Shown: one piece after another, positions 46,445-57,613 of the stretch
How positions within the stretch are numbered: position 1 is the stretch's first letter
Layout: the number at the start of each line of letters is the position of its first letter
Assembly (NCBI GenBank): GCA_022813625.1
Contig: JAKLMB010000003.1
Span: 1,116,001 to 1,180,000, forward strand
DNA: 64,000 nt
Direction: 5' to 3'
DNA from: Aaosphaeria pasadenensis
Taxonomy: Eukaryota > Ascomycota > Dothideomycetes > Pleosporales
Notes under the pieces: generated by a model
Told to the model about the DNA's origin: nothing
Seen by the model: only the letters and a program-made list of their open reading frames with translations
The model's database searches: none
Program-made: the position numbers and the translations under genes

Positions 46445-47354
46445 ACTAGAATAAGTTTGGGGTCGCGGTGTTTGTGTTCATTCGTGGATGCGCGCTCACT
46501 GCAGCACGCGTGACCTCTGCGCTGTTATTATGGTTGGTAGTGTGCGAGTACGAGTATGGTGGATGTGTTGTAACGATTTGGCAAGTTTGGATGGACATGT
46601 GGGTGGAACAAGATGCGTCATGGGCAAATTGAATGACGCTGGCGCGAACGTAAGCTCCTTCCGTGCAGTGTCGTTGGGCCGCTAAAGGTAGAGAACCAGG
46701 AGAAAGTTGTAACTACAGAATAGCGAATGTTGCGCGAACAGGAATGGAGAAGGGGGAGGAAGGGGTGAAAGGAAGACTGATGCGCAAGGGGGGGCGGTGG
46801 TGAATGACCGAAACGTGGGAGATTTTGTTCGAGCGTTGACGACCTGTCTTGTCTTGTGTCTCGTCTCTCTGTGTGTGTATTATCTCCTACTCCTAGGTAC
46901 CTAAGTGACTACCTAAGTAGACTGTGGTTTAGTGCTTGGAGTGCCGTGCGTGGGCGAGCAATCCCCACTCTCGTCGCCCATTATCCCGCCGCCACCGCCG
47001 TCTCCGTCTACACCTACACCGTCCCACGCCATCACTTCTAGTAGTTACTATTGTGCTCTGTACACATCTATTGTATCTGCTCAGCTGCTGAGACCGGTAC
47101 TCATAGTGCCTAAAAATGGACATACCGCCATCTGACTGTGGCAGGGCTACGGTACTCTTAGGCTCGGGCCAATCCGTATGACATAACAACGTCTAGATAC
47201 TTCTTGAACTTTCAGCCACACACACACAAACAAACATCTAACTATGATTCCCGACGTCCACCGCATTATCATCAACACCTCCTAATCAACCACTAATCCA
47301 ACATCGCTACATCACTACCCTTGTCTGCCGAACCATGCTCATTGCCCTGTCGCT
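46445..47354. promoter_or_regulatory. Divergent promoter region, RabGAP and Spartan-like genes
   Basis: About 0.9 kb with TGTG and CT-rich parts. No other gene is supported. Confidence 0.5.
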
Positions 47355-48604
47355 ATGCCCGTCACGGATGAGGACGCTGCCATACTCGCCGTGTCCGCCC
47401 TAACAACCCTCTCAGACGAGCAGCGACAAGCCCTTTCCTCAATCAATCAGTTGCTACTCAGCGATGACCCCTTTGTCGATATCCATGAGCTTATCGGCCA
47501 CTACGATGTCTTGTACTTCCGATCCGTCCTTCTGCCCCGAGTAGAGGTGTTGTGGTCACCCCGACTAACTCTGTAAGCCCATATTGTCCCTTGTGCTGCG
47601 ACCTTTGGCTTTCGATAAGGCGGACAAGGTCAAGATCAGCCTTGCGTGAATGTACCATGCATGTTTCAGGACGTGGCTTTCACGTTTCCTCGCATCTAAT
47701 CTAGAACCACATCGTCTTCCGGGTCTTATGAAACATGCGCTGATGTTTCTGCGTGTACAATAGTTGCGCCGGAGTTTGTGAGCTGTCGAAAGATCCCACC
47801 TCGGGCAAGTTTACGCGCATCCGCCTTAAGATGAGCACGCCCTTGCTGCAGTATCGGCCCCGTTCAGACACAATCAACACCTTGCTTCACGAAGCCATAC
47901 ACGCGTACTTCTTCGTCACGAGCTCTTGGAGACATTCGCGCGGTGACGATGGAACGGGGCACGGTGCGGGGTTCCAATTAATGGCAGATGCAATCAACAA
48001 TCATGGAGGCTACGACATCACCGTCTATCACACGTTCCACGACGAGGTAGACAGCTACCGCACGCATATTTGGCAATGTGATGGGCCGTGTAGACAGCGT
48101 CCGCCTTACTTCGGATTGGTAAAGCGAAGCATGAACCGACCTCCAGGGAAAACTGATACCTGGTGGTCAGCCCACTTGGAGCAGTGCGGCGGACAATACG
48201 CCAAGATATCGGAACCAGAAATGACCAAGAAGCAGAAAGAAGCTTTGAGTAAAAAGGAGCGAGCGGGCTTGCAGAAGAATAAGATCGATGGCTGGGTGAC
48301 GACACGGAAGAAACCCCCCATTGAATCGAAGGGCGAAGGAGCAGCAAGTACCAGCGACGCTACACAGGCTGTGATTCCCCCCAAGAGAATGAGCGTAAAG
48401 CGCACGTTTGAAGCAATTGCTCCTGACAGTGAAGATACTGCTGAACTACCCTCTCAGCAAGAGCGGCAAAGACCCAAACTCAATCCAGAAGCCAAGGTAG
48501 TCCCCGATACGGATTTAAAGATAATGGTGCAGTGTCCGATATGTTGTGAGCAGGTAGCAGAATTAGACATAAACCACCATTTAGATGTGGAGCATCCTCC
48601 TTAG
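47355..48604 (+). CDS. Spartan (SPRTN)-like DNA-protein crosslink protease
   Basis: Exons 47355-47572 and 47764-48604 give 352 residues. Spartan is a DNA-dependent metalloprotease that degrades proteins crosslinked to DNA during replication. The SprT domain has HEAIH at 115-119 and a third zinc ligand in GTGHGAG (His139), followed by a Cys-rich zinc-ribbon part (WQCDGPC...EQCGG). The middle is Lys-rich and probably disordered. A C-terminal UBZ-type finger (about 330-350) has C-x2-C then His345, but a His replaces the usual final Cys. The 191-base intron is longer than most here, yet it joins WSPRLTL to CAGVCELS, the conserved SprT entry, in frame. Confidence 0.88.
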
Positions 48605-48780
48605 ACCACTCTCCAAAATATTGTCGCTTTTGTGCACTTTTAGACCGTCCCCGTCAGAACACCTCATCGAATGCAAACCATTTCCTTAATATGTTACAGC
48701 TAGATGCACAAGTTCCCAAAAAATCTTACACCGTACATTGATCGTGCATAACATTTCCCACTTTTTAAACCGTAAAAAAT

Positions 48781-49384
48781 CTACACCTTTATCTTGAACT
48801 CTGGCTCATCCACATCTCCCGTTTTCGAGCTCCTCTTCTTCTCCCACTCCTTCAGCGCACCTGACCTCTTCCCCAGCACCGCCTGAGCCTGTCTCCTCAA
48901 CTCCTCGCCCTCCTTCCTATGTCCCTCCGGTGTCTCCGCACCCATGGAATCCATGACCTGCTCCTGCTGCGCCCTCTTCTGCTGCCTCCCCCACGGCTCC
49001 CAGCTCTCCGGCGTCGCGGGCCACACAAACGGCTTATCCATCTCGATCGTCATGTACTTCTTAGCCTCGGGGCGGAAGAACTGCCGCGGGGCGCTCTCGT
49101 GGTCACGGACGGGTTCCTGCTTGACGAAGGAGCGTATGCTAAGGGCGCGGACATTGTATGCGTGGAAGAGGTAGTCGCGGAGGTCGAGCTTGGAGAAGTT
49201 GAGCGGGACTTGGAATTTGGCGTGGTAGGGGGAGAGCTTCGGCGTGCGCATCAGTGCGACGGTGAATTTGGGACTGTGGTTTCTAGTGTTAGACAAGGCG
49301 ATTGAAGGTCCAGGGTGTTCAGTGGGGGCTTTACAGATATATCTCCTTCGTGCCGAATCGGACGATTTTGCTTGGTAGATCCAT
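48781..49384 (-). CDS. Mitochondrial ribosomal protein uL23m
   Basis: Exons 49384-49335 and 49273-48781 (minus) give 180 residues. uL23 lies at the exit tunnel of the large ribosomal subunit; this is the mitochondrial form (MRPL23; Mrp20/MrpL41 naming in yeast). Diagnostic segments are MDLPSKIVRFG, the fold core KFQVPLNFSKLDLRDYLFH with AYNVRALSIRSF, and a charged helical C-terminal extension typical of the mitochondrial protein. The first exon is only 50 bases. The gene is convergent with the Spartan-like gene 176 bases away and divergent from the next gene. Confidence 0.85.
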
Positions 49385-50295
49385 GGTTGACGGGGAGTTG
49401 ACAGCTGCGTTGCGCCAATGCGGTTTATGGTGATGTCAGGCCCAAATATTGTGAGATTCGAAGAAAAATAAAAGGTAGTGTGACAATCTTCGAGGGTAGT
49501 GGGGTGAGTAACGACGGTGCTGGTGCTGGAGCTTTTTCGTGATTGAGGTGCTCGCTGGTCCGATATTCAGAAATTGAGGTATCATATGGTCCGTGCACCA
49601 TCCTTTCTATATAACTTTTACCGTCTGAATTATCTACGAACAACTGCTACGAACAAAAGTGTAAGAAAACAGACTGCAACATCTATTAATTCCGGCGAGT
49701 AATTCGAAGTGAATACACGGCAAGTAACAGTGTAATCAGAACCGTTTGCTGGCTTGCATCAAATTAAAACCGTTTGGCGTAAGGGCTCCAATGAGCAAGC
49801 ACCTTTGGGAAACACATACAAGATAGGATATCATGTGAAGAAAGCATCCTATGGCTCTCAAAAACCACGAATTCGATGGCCAACCGCATCCTGATTGGCT
49901 GGAATGACTGTCTCTTTGGAGATGAATATTATCTTACCGCTCGCGCCTGCTCCTTCCACGCCAGCTTCACTTTTAACCCACCCACGACTGAACTCACTTC
50001 ATTTTATTTCACTATCATCTCACTTCCATGAGCAGGTTTCTTAAGATTCCCCGAGAAACTTCTCTATAGCTCTTGTTACTTCTACTTAAATCCCCCAAGC
50101 TCACTGTCAAGTTCGATTGTCGATGATCAACCCTTCATCTATCACCCACATGCCGCTACATGATCTTCCAGACAATATTGTGTCAATTTCACTGCTAACC
50201 GTCTCAAGGTTTTCCCTCCAGAATCACTCACTACCTTCTGGGATTCACGATCGTAACCTGCACACTCTTCTCTTCGACTAATCCATCCCAGCACG
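49385..50295. promoter_or_regulatory. Divergent promoter region
   Basis: About 0.9 kb between the uL23m and 647-residue protein genes. CT-rich before 50296. No gene is seen. Confidence 0.5.
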
Positions 50296-52239
50296 ATGTC
50301 TGGTCAAGACAAATACCATGACCGACCTCCAAGCAAGGTCGTCAGGGTTCCTCGCGAACTTCGTCCAAACACCCATTATGGTACCTTGAACAATCTCGTC
50401 AAGGCCTGGGAAGCCGAGGCCGAATGCCGAATTATTCCAAAATTCGATCGAGGTCAGATCTCGGAGTTTGGTCTACACGGGTCTGGCGCTCAGGTTGATG
50501 CTGGAATCCGGACCATCAACAAGTGGATTGAGAAAGCCTGCAGTAAAACGCAGAAATCGTCTTCCTGGGCTAAGACCACAACATTCCACCCTAACGACTG
50601 GTACTATGGCGAACTAGACAAAATGGAGATGGAGAGGAAGCAGGTATTCAAACAGCTTGTACCGGACTGCGAGCCCCCACATCGCATCAGCATGACCTGG
50701 CCGAAGGATCTTACTGAAGCAAACATCACGCCCCAGATCTGCTTCGGCAACAAGCTAGACAGTCTAAACCCCATTCGCGTCAATGATGAGGTGTGGATCA
50801 CCTGCCGCTCTGTACCTCCGGGACGTTTCGCTATAGATATCCAAGGCTTCGAGCAAGAGCACGTGGAAATCGCCCAAGAGCACTTCGAAAACATGGTTGC
50901 GAATGCCCGGTCAAGACAGCTAATGGGTCTCATGATCTTGAACGTGATTCTTGATAGCAAGGAAGGTACAGAAGTTATTCTCGAAGACCCAGCAGCCCAA
51001 ACATGGTGGCCTTCCAAAGATGGCAAAGTGGTTCCGCGCCTTCTTACGACACCGTTGGATATGGGAGATTTCCGTACCACGGTGCTGCATCCAATGCAAA
51101 TCGTAGAGATCCAAAAATTCGTCCACCAGTCCCTTACGCTTATTCGATGCCAACGAGGAACGTATAGTATGAAGATCAACTTTGGTTGTGTCGCCCTAGG
51201 TGGGGAAAAGTTGCCAGCAACTGGAACCAAGCATTCTTTGGCCAGTTTCATCAAAGGTATAAACGGGCCAGCAGAGGTGATGCCAAAGAAATGGCTTTAC
51301 AATTCCGAAGATGGACAGGATCTACTAGCGAGGTTCAGATCCTCGAAAGATCTCCTGGAGCCTGTCAAGAGCATCTCTTCACCTTTTGGGACTCAACCAG
51401 AAGCATTGGAAGATATCCGTCCGGTATTCCGGGGCACATGGTATATCGTTGACCCAAATGAAGGCCTACCGAGGTCCGCTGCAGCACGCAACACCGGCAA
51501 CAAGACTATTCAGAAGCCCGTGGTTCCTAGACTAGTAGTTGTTCGCATCGAATGGTCTGAGGATGAGGATGGTGAATACGAGAAGATGACTCCTTGCTAC
51601 TACCAACTAAAGGACGGCGCAACAGAGCCACAGGAGCACATGGATATCAACCTCTTCGAACTAGGACAGAGCAAGTTGTGGCGCTTTTCTCTTGACTCGA
51701 TGGATCTGCTGTCGAAGCCAACTGTTTCTCCAGTCATTATTGCATTCGCTGAAAGCGTCTCCATGAAGTCCAACCACGACATATCCTCCGAGGGAGCCTT
51801 TGCTACCTGGCGTACATCCCCCAGTGTACACTTATACGATGGATGTTACATGGAGAAGGTCTACACCTACGGGATCAAGGGATCTGACTATAGGGTGGAC
51901 GCACGGCAGATGTGGTTTTCCTATCACTCTAAGCCATGCTGGGGAGTGACCGTTCGCCATCGAGATTGGGAGACCCTCTTAAATCAGCTAGAACGACTAC
52001 CTACTGGACATGGGGCTGACTGGAAAAGAGACACAGCGGTAGAAACCTTTTTCCCAGACGGTGAACGCGAAGTTGAGGACCTGCCCGATGAAGATCTCCC
52101 CAAGAAAGGCATTATCATGTTAATGAAGATCTTAATGCAGCTCTCGCAGATTATCAACAACCGGATCGTACCAAAGAAGAAGGATGGCAAAGGCCTGGGA
52201 GCTGGGCTGGCTATATACGACCCTGCGTCATTCGTCTAA
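50296..52239 (+). CDS. Uncharacterised 647-residue fungal protein
   Basis: A single exon encodes 647 residues with steady coding character and no signal peptide or membrane segment. I do not recognise an enzyme domain. The N-terminal segment (about 25-85) alternates helix and strand with a central G-rich turn (HGSGAQVDAGIRTINKWI), reminiscent of a KH-like RNA-binding fold. The rest mixes beta-rich segments (about 280-310, 395-420 and 520-560) with WW and YY patches. It may belong to a Pezizomycotina-only DUF family, but I cannot confirm which. No function is assigned. Confidence 0.75.
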   Translation: MSGQDKYHDRPPSKVVRVPRELRPNTHYGTLNNLVKAWEAEAECRIIPKFDRGQISEFGLHGSGAQVDAGIRTINKWIEKACSKTQKSSSWAKTTTFHPNDWYYGELDKMEMERKQVFKQLVPDCEPPHRISMTWPKDLTEANITPQICFGNKLDSLNPIRVNDEVWITCRSVPPGRFAIDIQGFEQEHVEIAQEHFENMVANARSRQLMGLMILNVILDSKEGTEVILEDPAAQTWWPSKDGKVVPRLLTTPLDMGDFRTTVLHPMQIVEIQKFVHQSLTLIRCQRGTYSMKINFGCVALGGEKLPATGTKHSLASFIKGINGPAEVMPKKWLYNSEDGQDLLARFRSSKDLLEPVKSISSPFGTQPEALEDIRPVFRGTWYIVDPNEGLPRSAAARNTGNKTIQKPVVPRLVVVRIEWSEDEDGEYEKMTPCYYQLKDGATEPQEHMDINLFELGQSKLWRFSLDSMDLLSKPTVSPVIIAFAESVSMKSNHDISSEGAFATWRTSPSVHLYDGCYMEKVYTYGIKGSDYRVDARQMWFSYHSKPCWGVTVRHRDWETLLNQLERLPTGHGADWKRDTAVETFFPDGEREVEDLPDEDLPKKGIIMLMKILMQLSQIINNRIVPKKKDGKGLGAGLAIYDPASFV

Positions 52240-52702
52240 CGGCTGTCCATCTGCTGTAACTATTGTTCTTACAGGAGCAACTACACAGCCTCTACTCTAT
52301 CTGTGGGTGCAAGTCCAATTTATCATCATGGTTTCAGGACCTAATAATTACGATTCATCCCTCACAAAGTTCGCACATCACATGCCTTGTAGGGTATGAG
52401 CAATGAAAAATGCGAAGTAATGCATGCTTTCATTGCGTAAATAGGAATAACTCTCACAATATATGCTTGATGTGACTCAATCAGATTGCTATTCGTATGC
52501 TACATGCAGTGAGGCGAACGCTTTGTATATTTTGACAATATTGAGAGCGTCTCCGTGCTCTTTTTGGTTTGGCTATTTTGATGGACCGATATTGTCTTTG
52601 TAAACCACGCCTTCTATCAGCAAGTTCATGGGCCATGCTTTGGTGTCGCTTGGGCGAACATTTATCGCGCCCTAAATGCGTTTCTCGATTCCGCTAGATT
52701 TC
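52240..52702. other. Convergent intergenic region
   Basis: About 0.46 kb of 3' flanking sequence, AT-rich. No gene is supported. Confidence 0.5.
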
Positions 52703-53232
52703 TCAGCCCTTCTTCTCTTCCTGTTGCTGCGCAGTCAACACCTTGACCCTCATGACCTCTTCCACGACGCGAACGTTTTGTGCCTTTCCCTGAATGACGC
52801 CCTCGAGATCCTTCAAGCTTTCCCCAAGGTCCTTGACCTTCCTGTTATAGAAATCCGTCGCATCTTCGGCGTTCTTCTCGACGAAGAACCCCGTGCCCAC
52901 GTCTACCAGGACGTGGTCCGTAGATGTTAGACGGCCAGGGACGTATAACGAAGACGTGAGAGGCACGAGCAGCGGCTTGCCGGAGACGGACTCGTTGATA
53001 CCGTTCTTGATAGAGCTGAGGCAGTCACGGAACTTCGATTGGGCGGTCCGCAGCGATTGGAACGAATTGGAGAGATGTTCGAGCTCGCGGTCGAGTTGAG
53101 TTTTGATTTCTTGGAGTTGGGCGACGGGGAGTGCGTCTAGCTGGACTGGAAATTTTTGTTAGCAGTCGAGTTGGGAGAATTAGGAAGAGCCTCATATTTA
53201 CTCTGCTGTCCTTGGCCTTGTTTGGACGCCAT
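52703..53232 (-). CDS. Prefoldin subunit 5
   Basis: Exons 53232-53202 and 53145-52703 (minus) give 157 residues. Prefoldin is a hexameric cochaperone that hands actin and tubulin to the CCT chaperonin; subunit 5 (Gim5) is alpha-type. The protein shows the family layout: an N-terminal coiled coil (LPVAQLQEIKTQLDRELEHL), a beta core with PLTSSLYVPG and VLVDVGTGFFVEK, and a C-terminal coiled coil. The tiny first exon encodes MASKQGQGQQ. Only 197 bases separate its start from the divergent JmjC gene. Confidence 0.93.
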
Positions 53233-53429
53233 GGTGAAGGATTAGGTATCCCCAGAGATGTGATGCGCCTGGTGGGATGGGGATGTATCTGGTCGTCCCT
53301 GTGGACCCCGCCAAAAGTTTAAAGCCGTGCCGCTACGCCTTGCCCATTCAGTCCAGGAGCTTGGACCTGGGGAATGTTCATCGAGAGACCTCCAATGGTA
53401 ACAAGTCAACGTAATTCCCATAATTCCCC

Positions 53430-54494
53430 ATGCAATTGCGTCCGAGGGCATTACGAGTCCTGTCCAATCGGTGTCGATTTTACTCAAGCAGCGTGCGTTT
53501 TTGCCCGGTGCCAACGCTCGAATCCCTCCATGATGAAGACGTAAATCATCTCGACCTGGAAAGGCCGATAGTCTTTCGAAAGCAATTCAAAGGTGTGCCT
53601 GCTATAGCGCGATGGTTCACACCTGTAGAATCATCAGGCGAGGCGTTCGAATTAAGACCGACGTATTTTAAGCAGCATGAAGATCTCATGGTGCCTCTAG
53701 AGTTGAGCTCCAAGACAGACTCGCCGAATCCGCTTGAGGAGGTCAAGTTCGAGCGCTTCGAAGGGCCTCTCGGACTGCTCTTACACGACTTGAGGCGAAT
53801 CGAGGACGCCGATGCGCAGAACATGCGATTGTACCTTGCGCAATGCCCGCTCGAAGACCTCCCATCGGATCTCAGGGCAGATCTACCCACACCCGATTTC
53901 GTTTCGCGCATAGGAAAGGGAGATATATACGGTTCCAGTCTGTGGATGGGAAGACCTCCTACAACTACCCCGCTTCATCGCGATCCGAATCCGAATCTAT
54001 TCGTACAATTGGCTGGGAGAAAGACTGTCCGATTGATGAAGCCCAACGCGGGAAGGGAATTGTATGAGCGTACGAAGGCAACATCGGGACGTGCGAATAT
54101 GAGAGGAGAAGAAATGATGGTTGGGCAGGAGAGGTGGAATCTGGAGGATGCTGTTTGGAATGACGAAAACGGGGACAAGACCTGGCCAGCCCGGGGTTGG
54201 GAAGCGCAAATAGAGCGAGGGGACGGCTTATATATACCCTTGGGGTATTGGCATGCTGTGAGAGGCACTGGACCTGGTATCAATGTTTCGGTAAGTGTTT
54301 GCTGAATATGTCTGAATTCACAGCAGATCTAACTGTCTTTTCAGGCCAACTGGTGGTTCAGGTGAATTACTTACCTAACGACACTCTCTCATGTTTCCAT
54401 CTTTGCCAGGAGCGTCATAAACCGTTGGTGTACATACCTATATTGGAGAGCATGGGCTGACTGCGATGATGGATCAGTGCAGCCCGCAGCTTAG
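53430..54494 (+). CDS. JmjC/cupin-8 Fe(II)/2-oxoglutarate oxygenase-like protein
   Basis: Exons 53430-54290, 54345-54361 and 54410-54494 give 320 residues. The cupin-8/JmjC domain has the iron-binding HxD at His183-Asp185 (TPLHRDPNPN) and the distal histidine in GYWHAV (His275). The AGRKTVRLMKP strand lies where 2-oxoglutarate contacts are expected. Such enzymes hydroxylate proteins or nucleic acids. The N-terminus is rich in Arg, Leu and Ser (MQLRPRALRVLSNRCRFYSSS) and acid-free, so mitochondrial import is plausible. The second exon is only 17 bases. It joins ANWWFR to SVINRW in frame, giving a normal end; reading through the donor would stop at once. The HEI10-like gene follows 139 bases downstream. 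Confidence 0.82.
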
Positions 54495-54633
54495 CTCTTT
54501 CCCCTTCACAAAATCAAGGAGGAAGGGCACATCGTTCTTCCCTGTATCAATCAATGGCAAAACAATGCTTTATTGACGAATGTCCTTTCGACTCCACTGT
54601 TCCATTCTCACAATCTGACCTGATATCGTCAGT

Positions 54634-55926
54634 ATGGAGTTCGTTTTGAGATGCAATGATCTCAACTGCCGCGCACAACTTCACGACCGCGCGGTGGTCA
54701 CCACCTGCTCGTAGGTCTTGATTTTAGGGTAGAATCACCTGATAGCACTACAGACTAATCAATACAGTCATGTCTTTTGTTCGCCATGCGCAGACGGTTC
54801 AGGCCTTTCAAGGACTGCCAGCGCCAATAGGCAATGCCCGGCATGTGGAACACACCTCAGTAATCCAGACGACGTTGTTTTCACAGCTCTAAACCCATCC
54901 GAGGACTACAAGACCAGTATTCTGAGCGGGCTAGCGCCAAGTGTGATATTCGAATGTGCGAGTCGCGGTCTTCAGTTTCACAGCTATCAAACTTCACAAG
55001 AAATGTATCTGACGGTCCCTATCATGCGCCCTGTTCCATGGCAGATGGCTAACAATGTGCTAGCATTTACCAAGAACATCTTGCCAAGAACCTTACAGAC
55101 AACTATGCCAATCTCAATCAACAGATGGATCAATTGATTCATGATGCCAATGCTCAGATCAAGTTGTTGCAAGACAAACTCGTGGGTATGCTGGGTCAAG
55201 CCAGGCGCTCAGCGCTGCTGTATTAACGCCACATTCTAACATAACAAACAGCAATGCAAGCAGAACAATCATCCTTGGAGGATAAAAACCATGAGTTGAT
55301 AAAAGCGTATCGAGAGAAAAATCAAAGCCTGCAACAAGTTCAAAAGTTATATCAGTCACTCAAAGCGCAAGTCATGGCGTCTCACGTCGCTCATGCTGCA
55401 GGTGATGAAGCAAACTACGCCGTCCGGAGCGCTCGCGGTGATCGCTTTATTAGTAAGATACCGGGCGCGCGTATCTCTACAGAAGATGGCAACCGGTCCG
55501 GTGTCGAGAATCCGCGAAATGGAGGCGCCATCCACATCCGGAACAGAAGTGGGAGTTCTGGCAATGGAGGCCAGCAGGGACGAGGAGGTGGCATAGGTTT
55601 GAGCCCAGCATGGAAACCCAATTCTCACATCGGTCTGGGCAACAGAGCAGGTACTGGTGGCAGTAAGGTCTCAGCTCATCTCTTTTCTACTCTTGCTGAC
55701 TATGTCGAAAGATCCAGCTGTAGACTTCAACTCACCTCAGTCCCTATCACGTAGCCGGCTGCCGGTCTTGGGTGGCACCCGTGCCAATGCTCTGTTGGCT
55801 TCTGATGGACCGTACAATGCGTCACCCGGCACTAGAAATATTTTGACCGGATCAGCCCGTAACTTGGGCACATTTGGGTTCGGGTTAAAGGGGCCAAAGA
55901 GAGCAAGTGGTACCTCAGGCAGATGA
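54634..55926 (+). CDS. HEI10/CCNB1IP1-like RING protein
   Basis: Exons 54634-54710, 54768-55004, 55064-55185, 55252-55662 and 55712-55926 give 353 residues. HEI10 (CCNB1IP1) is a RING E3 ligase that marks and stabilises meiotic crossover sites, as shown in Sordaria. The RING ligands are Cys7, Cys12, Cys25, His27, Cys30, Cys33, Cys49 and Cys52. After it comes SYQTSQEIIYQEHLAKNL and a long coiled coil (about 125-205), the order seen in HEI10. The C-terminal third is low-complexity Gly/Ser/Arg, a possible SUMO- or chromatin-binding tail. The five-exon structure keeps the frame and conserved joins. Confidence 0.85.
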
Positions 55927-57599
55927 GGTAGCAATACATGTGAACGGTGGGCATCCGTCAGGCTGATAACGTGAACTATATCCTCGAAAGATGTCATCAT
56001 TCGATTGGCAATCGATCCTGACGTAGCACATGGTGCATGCCGTCCGTATTATACCGGAGAGGGACAAAATTTGTACGACGCTGACGGCAGTTGGCAGGCA
56101 CAGGGAATGTATGCGTGTGATCTTATGGCAGAAATTGTATACTCGTGGTAAAAAGCTTATTCTAACTTCACTATCTCATTGAGGTGGAGCGAAAACTTCT
56201 ATGACTTTGTTCTTCTGTAACGATTTGCCCTGTTTCCTGAAAGGATTTGACTATCGACAGCGTTATGATGTCCTAGGCAAGGAGAGTGATGGAAATGCTG
56301 TGTTAGCGAATCTACTGGCAAACAACAGACTGTCCACGAACTGGAGGACTAGTTGTTCCGATGGTGGCGCCCTCTTTCGGGATGGCTTGACAGCTGTCTT
56401 TCGCAAGCCGGGGGAATCGGGTTGTGGACCCCCCGCATGTAGCGGCTCGCATCGATATTTGATTCGAGAGTCGTATAATGTTGTGCAGTATACATGTGTT
56501 GGGTGAGAATGGATGGCCTAGACTGCCATCATCGGTGAACGAATACACCCTGCAATCTATGGACTCAAAGTTTGCGAAAAGGTAAATTCTCTACAGTAAC
56601 AATTAAGGAGTAGAGTATAGGGAGAAAGGTCATTATAACTTGAAATTGTATGACAGAACTGATCTCAGCTTCACAGAAAGCTTCTTGTATTCTTTCTGGA
56701 GAAGTTGTTCGTTTAGTTATGAAGGCGTTCAGGCAGGCGATCGCGGGAGGCCTTTGGCGAACGAGCTCAGGTACAGAGGGTTGGCACGTCGGGCTGGCCC
56801 CATGCTAGTATGTTATGCCTACAACAGTGTCTTAGCGAGGTTCATCGCAAGCACTTAAGATTGTTTACTGGCTACAGTATATTCTTAAGTAGACACTTTA
56901 GGTATAGAAGATACATGAAGTTAGCAGGTGGCCAGCCCGACGTGCCAACCCTCTGTACATTTCCATACCATGACAGGGATCGCATGCAAGTACAAGTATA
57001 AAAGGCGAGTTCTCAGTGCATTAAGCGACATCGCTGCTTTCAAAGTGTGAGAACTCACACCTGAGATTGCTTGGGTATGTCCCTTTCGTAGTATTGGTCG
57101 ATCTGGTGGCGTACCAGTCAATTATTCGAAGTTGAGGCAAACAATCGCACATCATTTAAGTCTCTAGAAGCTGAAAATGGGATGAACCATGGAGGCGGTG
57201 CAAGGGGCAGATCGTCTACACCGAATGTGGCGAGACCTTTTCATCGATGATATGAAGCGAAGCGGTGAAGATTTTTCTTTTAGCGTAATAGTTGAGTTTC
57301 TGTAAATGTAGTTTCGACTCGTCAAACTTTCCTGATGTTGATGCTGGACATAGTGAACATAAGTAAAAGTCCTGGAACTTGGGCTGTTTACAGGGATAGA
57401 TTGCACACCTCGGTAGTAGGGCTGCGTTTTCTAACCCTCTGGCTGATACACGTATCATATGAAGGACTACGGCATGACAATGCGGACGGTTCCCGAGTCT
57501 TGCATGACGTGCATACTTTGGTATTGGTGGCAAGGGCAAGATCTTGGTGAATCGTACTTAGGCAATGCAATGCCCTGGTCTAGTTTTAGAAAATTCTCA
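55927..57599. other. Gene-poor region with a foldback element
   Basis: No supported gene in about 1.7 kb. The main structure is the inverted repeat described separately at 56771-56958. Short open frames on both strands lack coding character. Confidence 0.5.
56771..56958. repeat. Foldback inverted-repeat element
   Basis: The arm 56771-56799 is matched exactly by the reverse complement of 56930-56958 over 29 bases (GTACAGAGGGTTGGCACGTC... against its complement). Imperfect complementarity continues inward (AGACACT segments near 56825 and 56890), so most of the 188 bases can fold into a long hairpin. It encodes nothing. Candidates are a MITE-like or foldback transposon remnant, or a hairpin RNA precursor. 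I see no clear target-site duplication. Confidence 0.75.
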
Positions 57600-57613
57600 G
57601 CAATTCAATCCCA

